Shown in pieces: positions 22,307 to 33,520 of a stretch of DNA of 64,000 nucleotides. The notes under the pieces are model-generated. The model was not told the origin of the DNA and searched no databases. It worked only from the letters and a program-made list of their open reading frames with translations. Location: NCBI GenBank assembly GCA_015698045.1, contig BLAL01000019.1, forward strand, positions 64,501 to 128,500, in the 5' to 3' direction. The translations under genes were made by a program, and so were the position numbers. This DNA is from Rhizophagus clarus. Its lineage: Eukaryota > Glomeromycota > Glomeromycetes > Glomerales > Glomeraceae. Each line of letters starts with the position of its first letter. Position 1 is the first letter of the stretch.

Positions 22307-22933
22307 TTACACTTTTAACTCATTTTCACTTTCATTTTCACTTTCACTTAAATAATGTTTTTTTGCTAATTTTGTATACATTTCTTCTTCTTCTTCATAT
22401 AGTTCTTGATTATCCTCGCTTTCGTATTCACTATTATTTTCAGATTCACTCTCATATTCATTCTCCTTTTCTTCGTTATTTTCATTCTCACTTTCAGAAC
22501 TTTCCTTTATTTCCTTATTTTTATTTCCAAAACTTATAGGTATTTCATATACTTCTTCGTCTATCCTTATAGTTAGAATTCCTTCTTCTAAATTTATTAT
22601 TCCATATTTCAATAAATCGGTTCTTAAAATTAAATCTTTTTCACCAGAGTCTATTATTTCTACTCTTATTGGTATTATTAATCCTTCGTCTAGTTCTATT
22701 TCTATTTCTGCAGTTCCTAATGATGCTGTTTTGTTTCCATTTGCTATTTTGAATATTACGTTACTTTTTCTTCTTATGGGTATTTCTAATTCTTTCCTTA
22801 ATCAATTGGACATTACTGAAGGTTCTGCTCCAGTATCTACTAATGCTTTTACTAATTTTCCTTCTATTAATACATCACATCTTGTGGCTTGAGTTCTTTC
22901 CTCATTTATTTCATTTATTTTGTCCGAGTGTGA
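22307..22933 (-). pseudogene. Gypsy aspartyl protease plus acidic spacer
   Basis: The frame is the same as gag. It contains the retropepsin motif KALVDTGAEPSVMSN, then two TGA stops at positions where Trp is plausible (22,934 and about 22,800). NGNKTASLGTAEIEIEL and DLILRTDLLKYGIINLEEGI complete a retropepsin-like fold. A Glu/Ser-rich spacer (SESENENNEEKENEYESESE-type repeats) separates it from RT. Protease would process the polyprotein. Confidence 0.85.
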
Positions 22934-25900
22934 TCAATATAATTCTTTTCTCAATTTTCTCTTGACAAATGGTTTTTCTTGTATATAATTTCTCAGAGGA
23001 ATGCTTACATTAGCATTCATTATTCTCTCTACTTCATCTACTTCAGGTTTTTCATATCTTCTTCTGACTGTTTCATTTGGACATTCTTTCACAAAATGTC
23101 CTTTTTGGAGACAATTTCCACATGTATTATTTGCTCTTCTATTAACTAGTCCTTTTTGTCTTTGTTCTTCTGTAAAACCTCTTCTTCTTGGGTCTTCCAT
23201 ATTTGTATCTATATCGTTCATATTTCTTCTTTGATCAGCTTCTCTTGTTCTAGTTTCTTGCTGTCTTACTATATTATCATTTGTTCTCTGTCCTATTCCT
23301 ATCGGTCGTCTATTTGGGGCATTTCTAAATCCTGAGTTAGTGTTTACTGGATATAAGTCATCTTCATATTCATCTTCTCCATTAATCTCTTCAGTGTAGT
23401 AATTATCGTAACATTCCCTATCGTAGTATTCATCATAATATTCTCTTTCATAGTCGTCATAAGGTTCTACTATATTTACTCTTCTATTATTATTTCTTAT
23501 TGGACATTCCGTTGTGTAATGTCCCACTCTCTGGCATTTAAAACATCTGGTCCTATTCATATCATATTCTCTATTTCTGTTATGATTATTTTCATTTCTA
23601 TTGAATCCCCTATCAGGTATATTTCTTTTAATTGATCTTCTATAATTTTCTCTTTCTAGCATATGAGCCTCCATCTTTTCAAATTTCTTTATTAGTTCAT
23701 CCATTTTGTCATCAGTCACTGGTTCTTCCATATGTTGTTTAACAGGATTTGGTTTCTTATATTTTTGAGTATTTTCTCGTAAAATGTTTTCCATACTATT
23801 ATTTTGTTCTGGTATTATTTTTCCTAATAACCCATTTTTTGCTCCTTCTATTCTTTTGGCTAGTTCTATCGCTTCATTTAAATTTCCTGGATTCCACATT
23901 CTAACATTATACTCAATAGTTGGTTCTAATCCTTCTATAAAACTATCTACTTGTATTGCATCGTCCCATGCATGTCCTCTAGTTGCTATTTTTAGTAAAT
24001 TCCTGAATCTTCTAACGTACTCCCCTATTCCTTCATTTATTCCTTGTTTCATTCTTCTCAGTTCCAACATTTTCTTTCTTCTAATTTCTTCGTTAGTAAA
24101 TTTCTGTCTTATTCTATGTTTTAAATCATTATCGTTATCATTATCAGCCCAATTTATTAAATTGCCTGCTCCTGCTTCTTTTCTCTCTAAGTACCATTGT
24201 AATGCTGTTCCTTTTAAACAATTTGCTGCCATAGCTGCTTTATGTTCTCCATTATTTCCTTCATTTCTTCTACTAGCTGAAAAGGCTAATTCGAATTAAA
24301 TAATCCAATCATTTACATCTTCATCTTCTTTTCCATTGAATGTCGGCCAAATTATTCCTCCTGATATTTCTCCCGCTGTATTAACTATTTCTGTTAAAGT
24401 TTGTCCTGAGGCTAATGGATTATCTAGTGTATTGGCTGGATATCCGATTGCTGTTTCTAACGCTCTCTTAAGTTGATTTTCGTTTAGTGCCATATTTCTT
24501 ATCGGTGATGGAGTTCTTAATATTCTTCTAAAGTTTTCAAGTTCCTGGTTTATTTCGCCTTCAGATGTTTCACTATTACTTTCAGTTTCTGAATTTAATT
24601 CTTCACTATTTATTATTTCTAAATCTGAATGATTTGGACTTGGGAAATTTTCGAGTGTATTTATATTATTTTCGATATTATTATCATCATTTTCTTCTAT
24701 TTCTTGTTCATTAAAATCATATTTTTCGTCACTTGATTCATATTCTGTAGTTAATTCTATTTCTTCTTCATTTTCTTCCTTTCTTTTCATTGCTCTTATT
24801 TCTTTATCAATTATATATCGATCTAGTCCTTCTTTGACTATACCATCATCTTCATCATATGGGTCTCCTTCCATTCTCAACTTTCTATATTCTAATACTA
24901 TATCATTATCCATTATTATTGATTCTATATATCCCCATTCTAAAAATTTTCTTATTTCTTCTTCACTTACTATTCCCATAATTTCTCTTTTCCTTTTTAA
25001 TAGTTTTGTTACTTTTTCTTCTAATCCTAATTTTTCGAAACTATCTTCTGATCCGATATATTCTGAATCATTATCGTCTTGCTCGTTTTGAATACTTTCA
25101 TTAATATTATTATCATCGTCTAGTACAATTTTTCCTTTTAACCAATTCATACATTTATGATGCAATTCTTTATCTTCCAATTTTCTATTGTGAAGATAAA
25201 AATCTATAAATTCTTCAATTAGCACTATTTCTTTTGTGATGTGAATCCTTATCAACCTTTCTATTTCTGACATGTCTAATTCATATCCCATTCCTATTAG
25301 TTCTTCTTGCATTTCTTTTTCGGCATCTTCTGTTAATTTGTAACTTTCTATACTCGATTCACTATCTTCCTCTATATTTTCCTCTTCTATAGAGAACTGT
25401 TTAGTCTCCTTAACTCTATTCCATATTTTCAAAATGATGTCTTGACTAAATCTACTTCCTATGTATTCTATATGCTCATTAACTAGCTCTGTTATTAATC
25501 TTTTTGCTTTATACGGTAATTCTTTATCTGTTTCATTTACTTCGTCTATTAAATATAATATTTCTTTGAAAGTTTTTAATGCTTCATAACTTTTTATATT
25601 TACTGGTCCTCCTTTATGTTCAATTTTGTACCATATCCAGAATTTTTCGAATCTGATTTCTACATCCCATTCTTCTAATATATATCCATATTTCACTAGT
25701 TCTGGGTTTCCAATTAATCCATCACATACCTCATTTTCTTTATTATTTTCGATATAATTTCTGGCTATTACTACTAATACTTGTCTTAACCCTTTTTCTT
25801 TAAAACTTGGTTGTTCATTATATCTTATTGATTCTAAGATTCTATCTAGAATCTTTTTAATTTTCGGCCTATTATAGTCATCTCTTTCCCTACTATCAAT

Positions 25901-26128
25901 GCTCAATAAATTTAATACTTCTATAACAGTTATTCGATTATATCCTTTTATATTACTTTCAAATTTCTTTAATATTCTCCATACTTTTTCAAATACTCTC
26001 GGTACTTCTTCTCTTATTGGATAACATTTCTCACATGATAAACAATCTTTATCCTTTACTATCATTTGAGTTTCGTGCAATTCTTGATGATTATAATAAT
26101 CCATTTGTCTTTCCGTAAAGTACTCCAT
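22934..26128 (-). pseudogene. Gypsy gag, unusually long, with two CCHC knuckles
   Basis: From ATG 26,128 the frame runs 1,065 codons with one internal TAA at 24,296-24,298, probably from CAA. The first 600 or so residues are Glu/Asp-rich with no recognised domain. Around MAANCLKGTALQWYLERKEA and EYVRRFRNLLKIA is the retrotransposon gag capsid domain. Two zinc knuckles follow: CFKCQRVGHYTTEC and CGNCLQKGHFVKEC. Gag forms the particle and binds RNA. The N-terminal extension is much longer than in typical Ty3/Gypsy gag. Confidence 0.88.
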
Positions 26129-26149
26129 TTTTATTAATAATTTCACACG

Positions 26150-28210
26150 TTATAAATTTTGTAAATTTGTTCTAAAATACTTTTTGACTCGTATTTATAT
26201 TCTATTCATTTTATTTCTAGTAATCTCAGTTTATTCTTTTACTTATTCCTTTATTCTATCTCCTGGTAATTTAGCGACATTTACTTCTTTTATTTTTCAT
26301 TTTTTTTGGTAGTTTAACAACGTTCTGGTCCATTAGGTCTTTTCCTTATTATATTTCTTATAACATTATTACCAGTTTTACATATTATTTTCTAATGCAT
26401 TATTATTATCTTTCTTAAAATAACTTTTTGCGTGTTCAATTCCTCTAAAAAAAAATCATTCTGGTCATTTTAATAACTTTTGTTTCATACTTATTCTCTC
26501 AATTCTTTCCGTTACTATCTCTCTGAACACAAACTTATATGCATTTCATAGTCATGTGATTTATTGTCACGCGATTTTACCATTACATTTTATTGTCACG
26601 TGATTCATTATCACATTTTGTACAATTCTTGTACAACTCGATCATCATTTTCTTTTATCATCTTTTCTGACAATTTTGAAAATTATACATAACTTTCAAA
26701 ACTTTTATTTTTCTTGTATTTTTATTATTATTTCTTTATTTTATTTTTCTTTATTTTCTTTACTTATTACGTCATTCGTGTGATTTGTATTACTTCAAAA
26801 ATTATAAATATACCCCTTTTTCCTGAAAATTTTAATCTTTTATTTTTCCTATTTCAACATTCAAAATTTCCAATTTAGTGTAACATATAATATACTTTTC
26901 ACCAGCTGACAACATGTATGAATTTTCTGTTATTGTAATAGAAAAACCTTATTAAAGTTATCTTTAATGTAGGTCTAGTAATACATTGTCTTAATTGAGC
27001 GCGGCTACAAAGTTTATTATATTTTCCATATTTCATTTCTATTATTAACTTTGACGACTTTTATTTCATTGATAATATTTTATTTATATACATATATTTT
27101 ACATTTGTTTGTATTTTTGGGCATTTCTGTTATTACTCTATCTTTTATATTTTTCATTCTTATTATATTATTAATTTTACCACGCATTATCAATTTTTTA
27201 CCGTGCTTTATCATTTTCTTCATATTTTAATCATGACTTCTCGTATATTTGTTATATTCATTTATTTCATATATCGCGTCATATATTTCAACTTTATTTC
27301 GTCATTAATTTTTCTTATTTCAACACGTCATTAATATTTCCCATATTTTTACGTCATTAATATTTCTCATATTTCTTTGGTTTATTAACTTTCGTTAATC
27401 GTGATTGCATTCATCAGTTTCTCTTAACTTCAGTTAAATATCTCTTTTAATATCGATTGACCAGCAATCCTTAGATCATACCTTCTAGAGTAGTGTTGAA
27501 ACTGCAGGTTTTGTTGCGTACTTTTCAGATGCAGACCCCAAACTGCTAATTCCGAAGTTTTGTTGCTTACTTTTTCTGATGCAGACCTTAAACTGCCAAT
27601 TTTGTTGTTTCCAATATGATCCCATTTCAAATATGTACTCCCAAAGTAGTGCTTCTTTTTGATATGATCTTAAGTTAATTTGTACCTCCATCCATTAGTT
27701 CAATTTTCTAATACTTTTGTCTTTTCATAGCCTCGTCAGGCTAATCTGTACTTTCATCAATTAATCTAATTTTCTGGTACTTTTGTCTTTACATAACTTA
27801 GATTGGTAAGTTCGTACCCATTTCTCATATAATCTTACTACAAAACCTCTTTATTTTTGTAAACTTAATTATTTTTCGCTCAACTATACAATCTTTGGGT
27901 ACTCATCGATATCCTTTCTATTTCCTATATTACTTCAGATTGATCTTAATTGGATTTATATATATATCATATTAATCTTCAGCTACACAGGCTTTATTAT
28001 GGATATCAGACACACAATTCTATTACTTTCCACTTGCATCTGCCTTTACCATTATTTCAGGTCAGGGTAAGAGTTTGTGGCTTTCTTTTCATATTTTCTC
28101 CGAGTTCAGATCTTCAAGAACGCTTTTGCGCTTCATTATATGATGATAATGAAAGTGGTTCCTCTTTTTCTTATTATTTAAACCACTTCTTCTCGGAGCA
28201 TACACCAAAT
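26150..28210. other. Gypsy 5' leader, non-coding
   Basis: About 2 kb between the 5' LTR and gag has no supported ORF. It contains a roughly 60-bp tandem duplication at 27,500-27,610 (TTTTGTTGC, TTTTTCTGATGCAGACC, TTAAACTGCCAATT). Next to the LTR on the minus strand the sequence reads ATTTGGTGTATGCTCCGAG. The TGG a few bases in could start a primer-binding site, but I could not match it to a tRNA. Confidence 0.6.
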
Positions 28211-29107
28211 TGTAATGACTAAGCTGTTACCTTAGCGTTAACATATCATTAATTTATTATGCTTGGTTCATTTTATTTCACATCATTATTTTATTAATAT
28301 CTTATTACTTCATTATTATCGCGAACTTATTATCTCCCACTTCATATCCTTTCTAATATACTTCTAGTAATACCTTTTTTATTATTACTAATAATTTCTT
28401 TAAATCATTTTTCTTTTTAACTTTTAAATTGCGATAGTTCTCCCATATTATATTCTCTTTATCATAAAATAAATTCATTCAAAATATTAATTAACTCTCG
28501 GATAAACCACGAGCATATTTGTAATAACTTTTAATAATTAATATTCTCATCTTTATTATTTCATTTTCTTTGAGAGAACAGAATTAACTGTCGAGCTCTC
28601 TAATTGTCAATCTAGTACTACTTTACATAAAGGAAAAATTAAGTCTTTTTATAAGTTTTCAAAAATTAATTTCTACTTATTTCTTTCTATTTTCCTAATT
28701 TTTAAATGTTAAAATAAATTAAACTAAAAAAAAAATATGATGTAATTTAATCTAAAAATAAATATAACTTATGACTATTATCGTCTTTCAATTGGACTAT
28801 TATTCATCGTTTATTATCCGTCAGTTAAATTATTTCTATCGGTTAAATTGTTTTCTTTTGGTTAAATTATTACCTATCAGTTGAATTATTTTCTTTCAGT
28901 TAAATTATTACCCATCGGTTAAATTATTTCCTGTCGGTTAAATTATTTTCTGTCGGTTAAATTATTTCCTGTCGGTTAAATTATTTCCTGTCGGTTAAAT
29001 TTATTACCCATTGGTTAAACTAATTCCCGTCAGTTAAATTATTACCCTTGTAATTGTTATGTATTATACTAATATTATTTCTTTATTATGTGATTTCTGG
29101 CATTACA
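28211..29107 (-). repeat. 5' LTR of the Gypsy element
   Basis: An 897-bp LTR begins TGTAATGACTAAGC and ends TTCTGGCATTACA on the plus strand. The internal array of about 19-bp units at 28,830-29,045 has about one more unit than in the other LTR. Where the LTRs differ, this one usually carries T for C or A for G. Confidence 0.95.
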
Positions 29108-29870
29108 ATGCCAATAAATTATTTTATTATACGGCTAAATAATAATACATAAACTACTAGTATAATTTACAAAATAGAAAAATTCCAAAGAAACGAACTG
29201 TTAGTAATAGTACATTAAAAAAAAAGATTTAAAAAAAAAAATGTTATAAAATACCCACCGAAATCTACACCCCTGAGCTCCAGTTGAAATCCCATGCTTT
29301 GAACCTGTCTAAAAAAAAGAACAAGTGTTAGTACATTTTGTTAAAGTAGTAATTAAAAAAACTCTTCTCTTACCAAATTCTCAATATCTAAAATCATATG
29401 GAAAATACATCAAAGTATATCAAAAAAAATATATTTTTTCTTTCGAAATTGACCATCATATTAATCATACTCGATCATGATGTGGTAAGATCAATGCAAA
29501 AATAAGGAATGAAAGAATTGATTTATAATAATAAAAAAAAATGAGAAGAAAAAAAAATTTTTTGACTCACATTTTAATCTGTAGAATCATCATCAAACAA
29601 GTTTTAAAAATGTCTTCTCAATATCGTAATAAACCTATACAAGAACAAGAAATTCGTAAAAAGAATTCTCTTATTAAAATTTGGAAGCCTTTGCAACTGC
29701 AATCTCAACAACCTCTGTGGCGGCGACATATGGAAGTAGTCAAAGTCTCATAGTATATTTTTATGTAATCTTGCTTAATCGTATAAAAATATCAGAATTT
29801 TATTTTAATAATATGGCAGCACGTTATATATATAAAAGTTGTAAAAAAAAAAAAAAAGTTTAATATTTGC
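29108..29870. other. AT-rich intergenic stretch, nothing recognised
   Basis: Two short overlapping plus-strand frames at 29,541-29,863 have no recognisable domain and no supporting homology within the window. I see no other feature. Confidence 0.4.
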
Positions 29871-29874
29871 GGTA

Positions 29875-30330
29875 TTGCAGATGAGTTGTGATACCACAAA
29901 TGAGTTGCGGCAATGAAGTGACGATATCAAATCAATATCGTAAATACATCTTTTTTTATCCCTGAAATTACCAATATCGTAACGATATCAAGACTATACC
30001 GATCAGATATTTTTTTAAATAAATGTTGTCACGATATCTCAGCGATAAATTGTGGGATGAAGTGACGATATCAAATCAATATCGCAAATATATCATCCTT
30101 TTTTTGAAATTACCAACATCGTAATGATATCAAGGCTGTGCTGATTTGATATTCTTTTGAATAGATATCATCACGATATTTTTGCGATAAATTATGGTGA
30201 TAAAGTAACGATATCAAATCAACATTATAACAATATCATCACAGAAATTGATACTATTATGACATGAAATTTATATCGTACCCGTATCAATTCAACATCG
30301 CTCATATTTTCAAGGTTTCTGTAAAGAAAG
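29875..30330. repeat. Tandem repeats of about 130 bp with GATATC dyads
   Basis: Three diverged copies of a unit contain TGACGATATCAAATCAATAT, TGAAATTACCAATATCGTAA and GTCACGATATCTCAGCGATA-like segments. The wording resembles the 14,500-16,545 region, so both may be parts of one transposon family. Confidence 0.75.
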
Positions 30331-30423
30331 AAATGACCGGTATAGCTCATGGTGCAGTGTTTATTTTTTTAAATTGCCAAGGCGGGACACCATGTCACCA
30401 GGGCGCAGTAGAATGGTGCAGTA

Positions 30424-31371
30424 TTACGTAGTTCCTTTAGAACTTGCTCCTTTTAAAATTTCAGCAATTACATAATTGGTATCATCTACAGTTAGATTTA
30501 AGATGAAACCGGAAGGGGTTAATTTTACTCGTGTTATCTTTTTTTTGCCTATAGTATCAAAAATTCTAAACATCTTTCGGGCTCTTTCCATTCTTTTTTT
30601 CAAAGTATCATCAGAGAATTTCGTCTCAGGAATCTCCTTCCTAACCTCACTTTTGACCAAAGCCCTTGCTCCTTCTTTACCATAAGTGGGTTTTAGCTCT
30701 TTATATCGATTATATAAAGCTTCCCCAAAATTAAAGTAGTTGGAGATAAGGTCATGAGATGCATCTTCGTTTTTTGTTTTGGCATTGTCTATCTTATCAG
30801 AGAGTTGTAAAAAAATACTCCTGGCATCTGTTGTACAACTTGATTCCTCTGAGATTCCACCAACAACAGGAATATCGGTTAATAATTCTTTGATAAGTTT
30901 TTTTAACATAGACGATACCTTCTTCCCGCCAGTCTTTTTCACTTTCTTGTTAGAGGATTTTTTGGTAGATGCGGATGATTCCCTAGTACGTTTTTTCTGG
31001 TTTGTAAATTCTTCCGAAAGTGTTTCATCATTGTTATCTACGTCCTTGGGGGATGTCTGGTTTTGCAATCCCTTTAAAAGATCCTGAGAGAGAAAAGTTT
31101 CTATATCTCTATTACATCCATTATAAGGACAACTCAACTCACCAACCACCAAATATTCTTCAAGACACTTTTGGTGAAAAATGTGCCCACAGGAAGCTAG
31201 GGTAAATTCTTTGATTATGTCAAGTTCAAGCGTATAAATATCATTCCCACATATTGGGCACGGATCTATATTAGTGTTCTCACTGGGGGGAGGGAGAGCG
31301 GATCCTAGAAGGATCGTGTTAGCTTTACTAGCGATATTTATTGCAAGAGCTTTAATATGTGATTTGTCCAT
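30424..31371 (-). CDS. RING-finger protein, 315 residues
   Basis: A single open exon starts at ATG 31,371; an apparent earlier start is TTG. Near the N-terminus is a RING-type zinc-binding set: PCPICGND, ASCGHIFHQKCLEEY and LSCPYNGC (C-x2-C, C-x-H-x2-H-x2-C, C-x4-C), close to RING-H2. A Ser/Lys-rich, nuclear-localisation-like linker (KKRTRESSASTKKSSNKKVKK) follows. The C-terminal half has YFNFGEALYNRYKELKPTYG and KKRMERARKMFRIFDTIGKK, a conserved-looking domain I cannot name. The likely role is an E3 ubiquitin ligase or a RING adaptor; no substrate is suggested. A same-frame ORF lies just upstream behind one TAA. Confidence 0.75.
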   Translation of the reverse strand: MDKSHIKALAINIASKANTILLGSALPPPSENTNIDPCPICGNDIYTLELDIIKEFTLASCGHIFHQKCLEEYLVVGELSCPYNGCNRDIETFLSQDLLKGLQNQTSPKDVDNNDETLSEEFTNQKKRTRESSASTKKSSNKKVKKTGGKKVSSMLKKLIKELLTDIPVVGGISEESSCTTDARSIFLQLSDKIDNAKTKNEDASHDLISNYFNFGEALYNRYKELKPTYGKEGARALVKSEVRKEIPETKFSDDTLKKRMERARKMFRIFDTIGKKKITRVKLTPSGFILNLTVDDTNYVIAEILKGASSKGTT

Positions 31372-31389
31372 ATTGCCCACCTCCAATTG

Positions 31390-31623
31390 TTAATCAGCTA
31401 GAAGAAGATAAGGCATTAGAACAGTTGTGAGAAAAAAAGATTCCTTTTTATAGCACTTGTAAATATCGTAGGAGAAAACATTCCCCAGATCTTCACTAGC
31501 AATTACGCACTGCATTTCGTCATTCATTAATCCCTTGCAAATCAATGAAAATGATGAAGGATTAGCATACACATCCCTTGTGAAATAAGGATTGCCGGAA
31601 AAAATATCCATACCCAGCGACAT
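31390..31623 (-). CDS. Short ORF upstream of, and in frame with, the RING gene
   Basis: ATG 31,623 opens 77 codons (MSLGMDIFSGNPYFTRDVY ... VLMPYLLLAD) ending in TAA at 31,390, only 18 bp before the RING start and in the same frame. The frame is also open about 40 bases further upstream. I do not recognise it. It could be an upstream ORF, a separate peptide, or the 5' part of a once-longer protein whose continuity was lost at one codon. Confidence 0.35.
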   Translation of the reverse strand: MSLGMDIFSGNPYFTRDVYANPSSFSLICKGLMNDEMQCVIASEDLGNVFSYDIYKCYKKESFFLTTVLMPYLLLAD

Positions 31624-31770
31624 TATATGCACAGCGCCTTCGGCTAGTAAATTTATCGGTTTAGCAAACTAGCAATTCTTTATCAACTAACCCTTATATC
31701 GGGAGAAACTTTATTATAAATTTTAATACAGAAAATGTCACAACATTACACTAATAGAACACTAATATTA

Positions 31771-32010
31771 GCAAACCGCAAAATAGTAAAGTAAAAATTA
31801 TATTATATTAGCAAACCGCAAAATAGTAAAGTAAAAATTATATTATATTAGCAAACCGCAAAATAGTAAAGTAAAAATTATATTATATTAGCAAACCGCA
31901 AAATAGTAAAGTAAAAATTATATTATATTAGCAAACCGCAAAATAGTAAAGTAAAAATTATATTATATTAGCAAACCGCAAAATAGTAAAGTAAAAATTA
32001 TATTATATTA
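31771..32010. repeat. Minisatellite, 40-bp unit, six near-identical copies
   Basis: The unit GCAAACCGCAAAATAGTAAA + GTAAAAATTATATTATATTA starts at 31,771, 31,811, 31,851, 31,891, 31,931 and 31,971 with essentially no differences until the end of the last copy. It lies 3' of the Uma2-like gene. Confidence 0.95.
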
Positions 32011-32067
32011 TTATCAAACTCATCTGCTGTTATAAAAAATGTATATTAATTCTGTCTACAAATCAAC

Positions 32068-33319
32068 CTAGACAATACAATTTATGATTTGATACTGAAC
32101 AAGATATAAGTCAATAATAATGGGGTTGGGTAAATTAGCAACAGGATTAGGTTGAGATGCAGGATTAGGTTGAGGTGCAGGATTAGGTTGAAGTGGTGCG
32201 TTAGGTTGAGGTGGTGGAGGCGGTGGTGGATTCAAAATATTAGCTGGCACCCCATGATAAAGGCATGCGTGTTGAATGTTAATAACTCTTTGTCCGGGTT
32301 GAAGATTGGTGGGGTTTCCTTGATCGTCGGTTGTAGAGAAGTCATACTAATAAAAATAACTTATATCAGATTTGACTTTATTCTAAAAAGTACATAATAT
32401 AACATACCACTATAGGCTGTAATGCACCAGTAGCTGTTCGGTTGTTTATACAATAATGTTTGGCCTATCAAAGAATAAAAATTATTTAATCAGTGTGAAT
32501 TGAGCAGGAATCAGATAATTTTGCCATTACTTACTGTCATAAATTCTGGAATTACATTTGGTGCGGTTGGTGGTTCAATTTTAATCAGGATGGCATCATG
32601 AGCTCGACCAGCCCTAAGCCAATAATCTTCTATCTTATTTCTGACAACCGCTTCTTCTTGAGAGTACGCAACCTCCACAACCAAATTTGGCCAGGGCTGA
32701 CTCTAAGAATATAAATATCAGATATTTAAAATAATCATCATATCAGGAAATGAACAAAATTAACTTTTCATACGTTTCCGTCAGATCCACCACGATTTAC
32801 TTGTGGCTTTGATACTGGCCGAAATGATGCATCCGCCTCTTTTCCAGATCCTCTTGATTTTGTCGCTTTTAACGAAAATTGTTAGTAGTAGAACAATACT
32901 TTACCTAATAAATCAAACACTCACTTGTTGCTCCATAATTAAAAATATCTGCATTAGTACCCTCTACAGCTCCTAATTGTCTATTAATTTGTCGGACAAT
33001 CCCGCTAATACAGGTTTCGTGAAATGACGAAGGAAGTTCTATGACACGAACTGTACCGTTTTCCCACTCCCAAAAGCCGTGGATATTGTATTTATCCGTT
33101 TGTTTGACATACGTATCAAAAGGGACATCTTTAGCAAGCTCATATGGCAAACTTGATAATAAACGACAGCTGATTTGAGCAGATATTTCGTAAACAACCG
33201 GTTATCAAAACAAATAAGAAAGAGGCTTACTCTGCTTCTTCCCATTTAGCTTTCGGGTGCATGTTTCCGGTCTTCCACCAGTAATAGCGATATTTTTTCA
33301 ATTGACTGATCCTCGACAT
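32068..33319 (-). CDS. Uma2-like PD-(D/E)XK nuclease with proline-rich tail, six exons
   Basis: Exons on the minus strand: 33,319-33,231, 33,169-32,925, 32,865-32,774, 32,702-32,535, 32,464-32,408 and 32,346-32,068. All phases join, giving 309 residues. The start is ATG 33,319 (MSRISQLKKYRYYWW); an ATG at 33,374 is in another frame. Restriction-endonuclease-like features are GFWEWENGTVRVIELPSSFH, then EADASFRPVSKPQ (acidic residue of the PD motif), then PNLVVEVAYSQEE (E-V of the E-x-K strand) and KIEDYWLRAGRAHDAILIKI. This order matches Uma2/DUF820 nucleases, common in bacteria and expanded in Glomeromycotina. The tail has repeated PQPNPA-type units. A DNA-cleaving role is inferred from family only. 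Confidence 0.78.
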
Positions 33320-33324
33320 TAGAA

Positions 33325-33520
33325 GCGGAGGTAAGAGAGCTTGAGCTCGTGGCGGTTTCCTGAGTATTTGACATATTTCTGATATTTCTCCATGTAATAA
33401 TAGAATCCGTGTCCGTATCAGCGCGGAAAAAAAACTTAAAAAAATTTCGGAAGAATTCCGGTAAAGAATAAAAATTCCGGAAATTGGCTTTTTTAACCGG
33501 AATTTTTTTTGTACTACCGT
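33325..33520. promoter_or_regulatory. Shared intergenic region with TTCCGGAA inverted repeat
   Basis: Between the divergent Uma2-like and RTC4-like genes, ATTCCGG words recur. AAAAATTCCGG at about 33,469 pairs with CCGGAATTTTTTTT at about 33,498 as an inverted repeat with an 18-bp loop. It may be a promoter element or a MITE remnant; the sequence does not decide. Confidence 0.4.

Larger units (their letters stand above)
17730..29107 (-). mobile_element. Ty3/Gypsy LTR retrotransposon, full length but decayed
   Basis: Two LTRs (17,730-18,588 and 28,211-29,107) bound an interior that codes on the minus strand, so the right LTR is the 5' one. The ends are TGTAA...TTACA and the target duplication is ATGC (17,726-17,729 and 29,108-29,111). 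Order along the element: about 2 kb leader, very large gag, protease, RT, RNase H, an inserted thymidylate-kinase-like domain, integrase with zinc-binding and GPY/F domains, 3' LTR. RT before integrase makes it Ty3/Gypsy. Many coding breaks are transitions (Trp to TGA/TAG, Gln to TAA), and two or three are single-base frameshifts. This copy is not autonomous now. Confidence 0.95.

Noticed and set aside
22300..22320. Programmed ribosomal frameshift between protease and RT
   Set aside because: A frame change is needed here, but no recognised slippery site is evident and other shifts and stops nearby show ordinary decay.
28190..28210. Primer-binding site matching a specific tRNA
   Set aside because: The sequence inside the 5' LTR contains TGGTGTATGCTCCGAG, but I could not match it to a tRNA 3' end with confidence.
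31771..32010. CRISPR-like array
   Set aside because: Repeats are head-to-tail without unique spacers, and the DNA is eukaryotic. The same holds for the arrays at 34,820 and 6,960.
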